In this document: piece by piece, positions 54,701 through 64,000 of the stretch | How the letters are laid out: each line of letters opens with the position of its first letter | Numbering within the stretch: position 1 is the stretch's first letter | Assembly (NCBI GenBank): GCA_002633025.1 | Contig: NMRB01001287.1 | Span: forward strand, 68,103-132,102 | Direction of reading: 5' to 3' | Length of the DNA: 64,000 nt | Source of the DNA: Notospermus geniculatus | Lineage: Eukaryota > Nemertea > Pilidiophora > Heteronemertea > Lineidae | Program-made: the position numbers and the translations under genes | The notes under the pieces: model-generated | The model's input: only the letters and a program-made list of their open reading frames with translations | Database searches by the model: none | What the model was told of the DNA's origin: nothing

Positions 54701-57700
54701 CCACATCCTTTGNTCCACGTGAATTCACAATTTTATTATTCGATGAAGTGGTCTAACCATTCCAAAGATTGATGACAACTTACTTTCAAGCACTCTCATA
54801 TCCATTGGCAGTTCAAATCGACTAGACTGTTTTGACAACGCCAGCCTTCCCTGTGCCCATGTACTTCCACCACCTGAACTTTTCTGTGCAGAAAAAGATG
54901 TTGAGACATTTGTGGTGAAGAATGTACGGCAGGAGAATTTGGAGAATGTCACTGCCTCTGGTTCTCTTAAGCTCAGCAGCTGTGGATCTTGGGGACCGCC
55001 CTGTTGAAACTTGTAGAAATGATGAGTTGCAGTCGCAAAATGCCTACAAGTTTGGGAAATCCTAAATTGCAGCCTACTCTTAAACTCACTATTATTAGTC
55101 AACAGACATGATTGAGTCTGAATGCTGAACTTTTCTGATTCCATATATTACCTAACAGCAGATTCAACTTACATGTATAGTTGAATTTAATGCATCAGCC
55201 GCCATCCTTTCAAATTCTTTTCTTCGCATTTTTAACTCATGGTCAATGATGTCCTGAAAGTTGAATAAGCATAAAAGAAATTGCAGTTGCACTGGAGGAA
55301 TAAGAATAAGATCCGCCCAGGCACGAACTTAGCCACACATTTGAATGAAATAAATGGAGAACTTTTCATCGTACAAAATATGCCCATTCTGATACAAGGC
55401 AATGGTTGAATGAAGTACGTTTATATACTTTCAAAGGCTCAACCTTTAGTGAAAAAATGCTGATGTGCCAAAATCCTAAGTTGAAGATATCGCACGTTGT
55501 CATTCTTTGCCAGGCTCGGGAGTGGGTCAAGTTAGTGGACAGGACATTACTGTTTCTGACCATACCCCCTCCTCATTATCTTCAACTTAGGACTTAGTAA
55601 TTTTTTCCGAGTTCAGGAATGGGNTACATTTGGCGTATGTACCGTTCCGTTTTAACGTACTCCGCCATCCAAGTTGGCATTGGTACTGCGCGCAAACGGT
55701 GCGACGTCAAAGTGACGAACATATATGACGCGCGACTGTACTACCTAAAAACCTTAATCCATAAAATAAAAACGAAATTCAGAATGTGTTGTTTGTGGTG
55801 CATGTGAGACCCATATAGAGAATCACATGCCTTCATGAATTTGAAGTACGTACATGTAATTTGAAATAAACATATTCGACTTACCGCTGGATCCACCTTA
55901 AATGGATCCTGGCTTAAGGCAATTGGCTGTCTGTCCACGTGTCGTGGAGTCTTCTTCTCTTTCTCACTCTCCTTGAATTTTGGTGGTGGCACCGTTGGTG
56001 GTTTTGGGTCTACTTTCAATGGATCAGCAGGCTCACTGGAACAAAGAATGTGGACACAAAATCAGTTCAAGACACTGTGTTGCCAGTGATATCGGATTGA
56101 TTTGCCACACGAAACCACTATCTGAAAATGAGAAAGCTTCTGTGTCAGCTTCATTGCTTAGTTACAACAGAACTTTGAAATGTCATCACAATATTCCAAC
56201 TATGCCATAGGCGTTTGACTTTTTTGTCATGAAGCAGACTGTATTGTCATTGTACTTATAAGTGTAGTGTGTGTGTGGGATGTAGACTGTCTGATATTAC
56301 ATGTAGCTATTAAATTCAAACGCAGATTTAGATGTGAAAAATCGCAACTCGATAAAAATAACTCAGCCTGGGAATGAGATTACCTGTAACAGTGGGTCTC
56401 TCCAGCAGAAACCATTGAAGCATAAATTATCAAGAATTCATTTTTATTTGTGTGAAAAAGTTGTATTTTCATGTCATGAACACCACCAAAGGAGCCATTA
56501 AAAAGTAAATCTTTAGCCCCCCCCCCCCAAAAAAAATCCCATATCCAGGCCATTTTATCTTAAAAGGATTGACATTACTCCATCAAAGCAATATAACACA
56601 TGTACATGTAGGCCTACTTCATTTTTCAACTATAATATTGTGAAGAACTGACAAATGAAGGCCTCTTACATGGCGTTCATAATCCCCTTTCAATTAATTG
56701 ATAGACCACGAATGATCATATCAGAGATCCAAAACTTGAGCCTCAGGGCAAATATAATTTCTAACATGAAAATGACTGACCTAGAATCAATTGAAAGTTG
56801 ATACTATTGTGGGATATGAGTGCTTTTCATGAAACACACCGATGATATGAGAGTAAGATGGTTACCCTCACATAAGGGAATGATTTGTTAGGCAGCGGTA
56901 CAGGTCTTGCTGAATGTCATTCTTCAGAAAGCTCTCAGAATGTTCGATTTTGAAGTTTGTAAGAAATAAAGTAATTAATCAGAACAACTATTTAAAGATA
57001 ATGTATCAGCGGTATTTTCGCGGGCCACGAAAATCATTGTTTATTTACATTTTGCTTGTTTGTGCCCAGTCTTTCTTTGTCTTATGAGTAATTTGTTGGT
57101 GGCAGGCCCCTCTAGAAATTCTTTTTGATACCGGAAGTTTTCAATTTGGTGGGTTGACATGTCCCAAAAGTCCAAAATAACATAATGTAAACATCCATGT
57201 TTACAAACACTGAATGTAAACAATGAAGTCATGATACATGTACATCATCTTTTTAAGAAATGTATGCATACCTTAAAATGTGTTTCCAACCAGGTAACAG
57301 AAAACATCATGCAGGACACAAATTCAAAATTTGAAACGCCAAGTTGTACATCCAAGTAACTTCTTTATTCAATGCATAACCACACTACCGGTGGTGCACT
57401 GTGTCTGTATGTTTACTGTTATCAACGATGAGTCTTCCCGATAAATCAATCCTTCCTGAATGGTCCAGTACACCCGCCTGATCTACCTGCGTCGCATTAT
57501 TTTAATTGTCACATTTAATTTCCAACTGGTGTTGTGCATGCAATACAAGTACCTCGGAGCTCGTGACTGTTTGAAGAACACTGTGGTGCAGAATCAATTT
57601 CATTGATTTTTATGATTCTAGCTTTTATTTTGTGTCTGCTTTATACGGCCAGGTATGGTGTTGGTCCGAACAACAAGGCATGGGAAGTAAAACGACATGT

Positions 57701-60700
57701 AATGGGAGAAAACGGCCAGAAAAGGAGTAAGAAATAAAAGTGGAAAATAAGAAGTGGGAAATTTTGGCATTTTACGCGAATTTTTCAATTTCTGAAATTG
57801 GGAGAAAATTTTTTCCCATTTAAAGAAATATCACCCGAAAAATCAGAAAAAGTGATGTCATTTTAAGAACATTTCTCAAAATGTGAAAAGAGTTTCTCCC
57901 AATTTGCGATATTGAAAAATTCGCGCAAAATTCCAAAATTTCCCACTTCTTATTTTCCACCTTTATTTCTAACTCCCTTCAGAAGAGTTGTATAGTCAAC
58001 ACTGTATGATGTGAAAACCGATCTTACAAGCAAATCAAAATCTCAACTTACCTATCACAAGATAGTAGGTCCCCACTTTATCAGAATGACTTCGTTATAT
58101 TCGGTCGTTTCGCTGACATGCAAACAACTAAAAACTACGAGGCTAAGCACAACTCAGCCCGTCCCTACGTACACTCCATAACATTCTACATGTATTGAAA
58201 GGGACATCATGAGGTGAAAGCCCATAGTCGTGTTTATTCTTCCCATAAATTCAATATATCAAGCGATATCCATTCTATAGCTGTCTACATTAAACGCCAA
58301 TGACATGGTTGACAAGTCAACAAAGTAGATACACAAAGATACCCCGGTGTTGATCAATGAGAATTTCAGCAATAGTGCCCATGAACGGAGGCAATAAATC
58401 CTTGTCCGCTGGGACGAATTTCACAAACTAACGACAGCTACCAGAAAAGAAACTTGCCTCATACATTAGCTAGGTGCTGTATCATTGCAAGTCTTTCTAA
58501 AGCTAGGAATCCACTGCCGGCTGATTTTCTGCGTTGCGACTTGCTGTGCAACTTGCTACCTGCGATTGAATACGATCGCAAGGAACTGATACACCTGTCG
58601 CCGACCGATTGCCGACTGAAATTGACAACATCTTCGCCATTGGTGGAAATCACGTCTAGCGAGTCCACTACGGCGATCGAGTGCCCAGTTGCAAAGCAAG
58701 TCGCAACGCAAAATCAACTTGAAAATCAATGGTGGATTCCTAGCTTTAAGATCACAACCATGTATTGAAGAACTCAACCAAGAACTATGACTTACCAGCG
58801 AGAGTGATCCCTGTTCAGCTCCTAGCTGAGAGGTTGTTCCATTTTACATTTGCTTAATGCGATTTCTGTATGGCGCCAAAAGCTAAATGTTTATTTCATT
58901 ATTCCTGGCTTTAGTCTGGTTCAATATTTTGACAGTCGCATGTGAAGACATTGAAAACAACCTCCGGTTCTGTGCAAGACTTACTTACAGCGTATGGACC
59001 TACCCCTCTGGCGAATTTATCACATTGTAGATTGTAGCAGACAGTATGAGCATTCCTGGTGTACATTACATGTGTACCAATTCTTTGTCGATACCACTAA
59101 ATGCTACACAATATCCAGTTCTTCAGGTAAAAAAATATCGAAATATGGAAGAACCCATGTAAAATGAGGAAAAATCCTGTGGAATTTCATTGCGGTAGTT
59201 GGCTGTGTCTACAAAATCGACCAAACCATGCAACTGGTAGACTTTATTAAGACTCGCAGACTATAAATATTAAAATCAACATTTAGTTAGGCATGGGTAA
59301 ACCAGAATTACCTATCACATGAATACTGAGCAAATAGAGGCCCAGGGCTAACATTGAGTGAAACCATCCAGTTGTTTATCATTGTGCTTAAGTGTTGAAG
59401 TTTATAATAGAGTCGCTATGACAACTTTGTCATAGACCTCACAGTGGAATACAAACTATCGAAGACAACACTGTGCCAATCAAATGAAATAAGTGAATTA
59501 TTGAAATCGGGTGTATCACTTTAAAGAAAATTGGATTTAATCTCGATTAAGCTCCATTGGTAGAACATGATTATGCCGGTTCATTAAACTCATGCACAGC
59601 TCAACTATTGAGACCTGGAACCCCAACACAAGGCCAGAATATCCTCGATTGTTTGACGACCCCAAAGTAAAATTTCAGTTCTACTCTCCACGACCCATTG
59701 ATATTGATGAGGTGATAGTGATAATGGTTCTGCTGCTAGACCCCTCTCTGCTTGATTCCGAGTCATGCTGGAAAACTGGAAAAGTGCACCTCACAGCACG
59801 AGTATCTTAGCAACCTTGGTGAGCTGGGGCCGGTTGCACAAAACTCATGTTAGCGCTAACATGGTGTTAGCGCGAACTTTTATGTTAGATGACGTCAAAA
59901 TCCATTGTCATTTTACGTCATTTAACATCATGTTAGCGCTAACATGAGTTTTGTGCAACCCAGCCCTGGGGCCTGTTTCATAAACGCTAAAGGCACCTCA
60001 TTAACTAATAATACTTGAATATGCTCGTTCTGGACTTGTGTCAATATCCAGTTTATTCCTTAGAGCATAAGCAAGTTTTATTAGTTAATGAAGTGCCTTT
60101 AGCGTTTATGAAACAGGCCCCTGGGGCCGGTTGCACAAAACTCATGTTAGCGCTAACATGGTGTTAGCGCTAACTTTTATGTTAGATGACGTCAAAATCC
60201 ATTGTCATTTTACGTCATTTAACATGATGTTAGCGCTAACATCATGTTAGCGCTAACATGAGTTTTGTGCAACCCAGCCCTGGTCTTCAGGCATTCTTAC
60301 CACTGAAATCATCAAACTTTTGGTATTTTTCAATTTTGTCCCCGATTTTTCGCCCTTTTCCTCTCACGTAATCTATTGACTACTATGCATATTCAAACCA
60401 ACTGGGGTCAAAGCGTGTCTCGAATAAAGACATTTCAATTATTCCACTGGCTTCGAGTGTTTTCGTACGATTTTTCGAGGTTATTTTTGAGGACGCCTTG
60501 TGATTGGTCAAATTGAATCACATGATCTCAGCGGCACACTTTGCTTCAGTAAAAAATGGCCGCCATTGATCCTTTTCACCACTTGAGAAGTTCTACGTGC
60601 AGTTAAGCCCAATGGATTAATTCATTATTTCGACATCAATGAAAGCATCATAAACCACTATCAAAATCTCTACAGGACCACTGCCAGAAGGTTTATCATT

Positions 60701-62155
60701 TTAAAATCTCTTTGTCGGTCGGTTTATCCTCACAAAATTGTAATCCACCCATTTTGCTTCTTCACACCTTTCTCAACACAGTTAAGCCTGCTGGATTAAA
60801 TCATTATTTCGAAATCATGAAATTCATAAGATACGAAAATCCACGTTAAATTAGAGGACGAAAATAGATGTAGGCATCTATATCTGTTTGGGGTATTATT
60901 CATGCATTTAGGTCTGGGGTATTATTCATGCATTTTTTCATGAAATGACAAATCACAAGCAATCTGAAATTAAAATGAATTCATGCTGTTATATTTGGGA
61001 TGAGGTGGAGCATAAGGTGGAGAGGTTCCCACCTGTCACATTGACTCTGTTCCTCTTCCTCACTGTCTGTCAGAAAACTGTCTTCCTCTTCGTCAGAGCT
61101 GCCAATCAATGAACTGAGTATATTAACTTTGAAACCAGTGTGTGAAACACGGAGAAAACTCGTGTAGATGTGTGATGATGAGTTGCAAAAATGGTAACCT
61201 CTTCTTTGATCAGATAAGAGGGAAGAATGTGCATCAACTTCGGACTGAATTGCCAACACTGATCAACCATGGCAGTGCCAACACTGATCGACCACGCATG
61301 GCTCACCGGTCATTGATATCAATTGAGTCAACATCCGCGAGGTGGAGACACTAAAATTAAACCCACCGACGTTGAGAGATCCGCTCCCGTTGGGCAGCCT
61401 TCAAATGTTGGCGTCAGGCCCGTCTACACGATCATGATGCAGTTGTGCCACATGACATGTATATAAACCTTCTGATTGGTAAATGGCTTGAAATGTTGTG
61501 GGATGTTGTGAACATTTGTTGGCAACATGAAACATGCAGCTAAAAATTTGAACATCATCATACGTGTTGGATGCTGTTCAAGTTTGTTGGGAAAACGGTC
61601 TACATGGTCAAACATTTGTCCATGAACATCATCATACAAATGTATGATGTTTTGAACAAATGTATGATCGTGTAGACGGGCCTTATCTCATTTGAATACC
61701 AGCAGTGGGTGAGTTTCATCAAACGTCATCCATAAGAAGGTTTTCATTTTAGACTTTGTGCATCCCAAGGATCTCTTGTCTTCCATTTGATGCAGTGTTC
61801 AGTTCTTATTACAATTACATGTACTTCATCACTGCTATTCGAACAGTTGAGACATTTACCAGTATGAAATTCCAATTACATGTACAACATGGACAATGCA
61901 AAGCGGCATTTTACTGTATACATTTTTTTGAATATTTAGGCACACTGACCTCTGGCTCTGATCCTCTGACTCGCCATCCTTTTCACCCGTATCCTGGACT
62001 TCCGTCTTGGGGTTGTCCTGCTCTCGTCTCATCCTTTCATAGGACTTTCTCTCTTTCTTTACAATGATCTTCACGTTTTTACCCTTTCCGGATCCATCAC
62101 CGTCACCCTTACCGATGCCGTTTAGGTTAAAGTTACTTTTGTCATTTTTACTCCC
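51608..62155 (-). CDS. Conserved protein of unknown function, degenerate EF-hand-like C-terminal half, 5'-partial
   Basis: The minus-strand exon chain is 62155-61950, 61113-61033, 56035-55885, an 81-base exon (55253-55173 or 54302-54222), a 100-base exon (54883-54784 or 54010-53911), 53608-53490, 53399-53236, then one of two 133-base last exons (52446-52314 or 51740-51608). All junction phases agree and give 344 codons plus stop. The N-terminal half is charged and low-complexity (GSSDEEEDSF, DSEEEEQSQ, then PKPPTVPPPKF). The C-terminal half is helical, with RFELPMDMRVLE, MTPQEYLRKF, KDLEKAIKDV, IFEMVGVDEDIKVDQKLFSG and FAERILYAKFV; spacing suggests degenerate EF-hand-like pairs. I do not recognise the family with certainty. 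The start codon exon was not found. Confidence 0.75.
51938..52230. repeat. Pair of CAGAAAGTCCGATAGTGC foldbacks between the two last exons
   Basis: 51,938-52,048 and 52,090-52,230 are two foldbacks, each with GAAAGTCCGATAGTGC-type ends, in opposite orientation to each other. Both carry GCCTATCGGCGG-type words. They occupy most of the space between exon b and exon a. Confidence 0.75.
52314..52446 (-). CDS. Alternative last exon a (proximal)
   Basis: 133 bases, acceptor TGTTACAG, encoding TEDTADYPDHQRDKIESADF, then WKCRGL, EMEKILLAL and stop TAG at 52,314. The preceding exon ends GT, and GT plus its first base A restores a valine codon. Confidence 0.8.
52945..53156. repeat. Mariner-like non-autonomous fragment
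   Basis: ACTCAAAAAAAAGTTAAGG at the left and TTACTCTTAACTTTTGA at the right form weak inverted ends of the kind seen in Tc1/mariner relatives. There is no transposase frame. Confidence 0.5.
53697..53817. repeat. AGGGAGGTTTCGCAAGCG foldback
   Basis: Near-perfect arms AGGGAGGTTTCGCAAGCGCC and complement, with GACGACGTTTATCTATTGTG inside. The total length is about 120 bases. It is immediately upstream of the exon at 53,608 and shares only its AGGGAG end with family 1. Confidence 0.85.
54713..55624. repeat. Duplicate block carrying exon pair copy 2, bracketed by single Ns
   Basis: Matches about 53,860-54,705 in order and orientation. It carries a second 81-base exon (55253-55173, one M/R change) and second 100-base exon (54883-54784), plus a foldback relative. 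Single Ns sit exactly at both ends (54,713 and 55,624). An indel of about 100 bases and scattered substitutions separate the copies. Confidence 0.8.
57724..57981. repeat. A+T-rich foldback GTAAGAAATAAAAGTGG, copy 2
   Basis: Same end and arm words as 29,186-29,430 (GGAGTAAGAAATAAAAGTGG and complement). The AGGAG / CTCCCTT-like outermost bases recall other AGGGAG-ended elements. Confidence 0.8.
58497..58747. repeat. AAGCTAGGAATCC MITE, copy 2
   Basis: The terminal repeats AAAGCTAGGAATCCACT and GTGGATTCCTAGCTTTA enclose about 215 bases nearly identical to 18,250-18,490 in reverse orientation. Confidence 0.8.
59826..60290. repeat. Sandwich of three foldback elements
   Basis: 59,826-59,970 and 60,122-60,290 are two copies of one foldback (ends GGGGCCGGTTGCACAAAACT and complement, with iterated TGTTAGCGCTAACA). 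Between them, 59,971-60,121 is a different foldback with arms TTTCATAAACGCTAAAGGCA and complement. The second outer copy has an extra TGTTAGCGCTAACA unit. Confidence 0.85.
60290..60600. repeat. Dispersed 330-base repeat, copy 2
   Basis: Direct-orientation partner of 27,108-27,440. It starts right at the edge of the foldback sandwich. Confidence 0.75.
61416..61684. repeat. ATCATACATTTGT foldback family, full copy
   Basis: The ends AGGCCCGTCTACACGATCAT and ATGATCGTGTAGACGGGCC are clean inverted repeats; inside are GTTGGGAAAACGG and ATGATGTTCAAA words shared with 19,110-19,345. It lies in the intron between the first two visible exons of the minus-strand gene. Confidence 0.8.
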
Positions 62156-64000
62156 CTGTGGTAACAAAAATGATGAGTTCACAGGATAATATAACGAATT
62201 CTGTAAGTTAGGACGACAACCATGCAACTCAGTTAAATTGGCTTAAATCAGCAAAAAATCAGAAAATGTTCTACATGCAGAGAAGGACCACACGAATTAG
62301 ACAGACATGGTAGAGGGTTCCTTGTTTTTCTCTTTTAAATTTTTACTAATTTATTAAGTGACGGCTACAATATTAGCTGGTGTGAAAATAACAATTCCCT
62401 GAATAAATGACCTTTTGTCAGCAGGGGGACATGCCAGTAGTCTGGTCCGGAAGTCTCGTTCAAATCATGGTAGGCATTTAGAACCATGACGAAAAGTGGT
62501 CTCAAGAAAATCATTTATGAATAAAGACTAGTAAATGCTTTTACTTGAATTTTGCAATACACATGCACTAGGCGATGCTGTACAAATCTGAAGGTAAAGC
62601 ATTTGATAGTCTTTATTCATATGAGCCATTCAATCACTTTATGATCTGGAAGCTATTCAAAAAAGGTCAAACTTGCTTCTTCTACGTCAACGGTACGGAA
62701 TCATTGGATCTAATTTTGGTAACACTGCCATCTTCGTGTCGCAAGACAGATTCCACACTACAAGACTTCTTGGTGCCACTAAAGTACCAAAATATGTACG
62801 ACGTACATGTGCATGTACATGTACATGTATTATCATGACGTAAATGCTATTGCTCGCTCTCCCGTGTCCATAATTGTTGTTTGTCTTACGATGAGAGCAG
62901 AATCGACGAAGAACTAGTATAAACTAAACACCAGTGTCGAGTGGGAAATCATTACTCACTAAAAAACGAGTACAATGATTGGCTGATGATCAGTCAGATC
63001 ATCAGCCAATCATTATGAAAAAGGTCAGGGTGAGGGTCAGCCTTATCATTACACGTCCGATGATTACGCACGCGACCATGGCGACAGCACTCTAAAGCCT
63101 TCTGGTTTCTGACGTATGGTATGGTCAGTGAGTGAGAGATGCATCCTGGTCAGCAATGCTGATCTTGCTCCACAACTTTCAAAGATTGCCGTGTTTGATG
63201 TGTCTTGCCACTAATAGATGGCCTCTAAGAAAGTTACTTGGTTATAATCATGTGGATGACGCAGTGGCCTTGGATGAAATGCAGTTATAAAAACGTGATA
63301 TACACGATTTACACATCCCTATTCACTAACAAATAGGGAGTTTAAGAAATCAAACGATAAACGTTAACTTTACGACAACGTTATTTTTTGTACCGAAAAT
63401 GCAATACATGAATTCGCAGTACTATGAAAAATAACGTCGTCGAAAAGTTAACGTTTATCGTTCGATTTCTTAACTCCCTATTATTATTACGTCAACTTTG
63501 TGTTATTCACACTGTAAAACTAAATGTAGTACATGGTTATTCTTTTTGAACAGGAAAATGTGTTGTTCCGAGCGAAACCCCACCATCTACCAGGACGGTG
63601 ACCAGGGAAGTCAGGTTGGTTATACATGTACTGTGCAGGGTAAGGAGGTGCGTACAGTTATGCCAAGGAATGCCATAAGCTGGGAGCACACCAACTTACA
63701 TGACATTTCCTAGGTGGGGGTTTCGTGGATTTGACCGTTTTCTTCTGAAATGTAGTTATCATTAACAGAGGGTAAGCATGCAGGTAATTAGAGTGGATAT
63801 GTCCATTGGGGTCCATAGAGGAAAAAACAGCTTGTTATAATATTTGGAGGTGAACCAGTGGGAGTCTGAATAATGTTGCTTGTAGTTGTTCTATATTTTC
63901 CTCGGTTCGTTGACAATACGTCTTTTTTGCCCAATTTTACGTGAATGTATCATCAAGACCGTATTTAAAGAGGGGGGGGGGCGAGGGGGCAGTTGCCCCC
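62156..64000. other. Right-hand flank, no confirmed exon
   Basis: It holds a hairpin at 62,973-63,013 (ATGATTGGCTGATGATC and complement), the family 1 foldback at 63,335-63,479, TACATGTA runs near 62,800, and the start of a G-rich repeat at 63,972. A plus-strand open stretch at 63,555-63,712 after an acceptor-like ACAG encodes CCSERNPTIYQDGDQGSQ but has no family match. Confidence 0.5.
63335..63479. repeat. AGGGAGTTTAAGAAATCAAA foldback (family 1, copy 3)
   Basis: Arms AGGGAGTTTAAGAAATCAAA and complement, with ACGACAACGTTATTTTT inside. Same layout as 3,262 and 13,077, but more diverged, and flanked by AAAT / ATTATT. Confidence 0.8.

Larger units (their letters stand above)
56036..61032. other. 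Long intron of the unknown minus-strand gene
   Basis: No other exon is supported over 5 kb. Repeats are a C/A-run at 56,518-56,536, the A+T-rich foldback at 57,724-57,981, the MITE at 58,497-58,747, a three-part foldback cluster at 59,826-60,290 and a dispersed repeat at 60,290-60,600. Confidence 0.6.

Noticed and set aside
1-64000. tRNA, rRNA or snRNA genes
   Set aside because: I found no tRNA box A/B pair with a foldable cloverleaf and no rRNA-like segment; a covariance-model scan would be decisive.

Overview
This is a 64 kb eukaryotic genomic window. Coding sequence is split into short exons with clean GT/AG junctions, and the non-coding DNA is crowded with palindromic foldback repeats. 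The palindromic words TACATGTA and TAGGCCTA recur throughout. Gene content (VGLUT-like SLC17, SLC10, Shaw-type Kv channel, bee-venom-type phospholipase A2, PhyH dioxygenase) and repeat style suggest a marine invertebrate, most likely a non-vertebrate deuterostome such as an echinoderm, hemichordate or cephalochordate. That placement is inference. Gene models were built by hand from splice sites, reading-frame phase and remembered family motifs; no database search was possible.

Layout. 1-4,120 and 10,080-14,102 are two copies of one segmental duplication. Each holds a six-exon PhyH-type dioxygenase gene (+) and the 3' end of an SLC17 transporter exon (-). Only the second copy joins the complete SLC17 gene, whose 11 exons run on the minus strand from 23,136 to 13,950 (505 aa, VGLUT-like). 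Two exons at 4,391-5,253 (+) resemble the C-terminal end of a peptidyl-hydroxyglycine alpha-amidating lyase. 29,505-32,321 (-) is a complete three-exon SLC10 transporter with an ectodomain and a long acidic tail. 33,680-36,035 (+) is a four-exon, membrane-anchored group III phospholipase A2-like gene with altered calcium-site residues. 36,926-49,327 (-) is a Shaw/Kv3-type potassium channel: one T1 exon plus two near-identical copies of the S1-S6 exon. 51,608-62,155 (-) is a conserved protein of unknown function with an acidic N-terminal half, a duplicated internal exon pair and two alternative-looking last exons.

The genes do not form an operon or an obvious pathway, although a VGLUT-like carrier, a Kv channel and an amidating-enzyme fragment would all suit neurosecretory cells. 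The striking theme is structural. There are recent tandem duplications, some possibly uncollapsed haplotypes, since one duplicate is bracketed by single Ns. At least 20 families of short inverted-repeat elements (MITE-like) are present, several with three-base TWA target duplications visible by empty-site comparison. One of these inserted exactly at the SLC17 stop codon and preserved it. I saw no rRNA, tRNA, CRISPR array or intact transposase gene.
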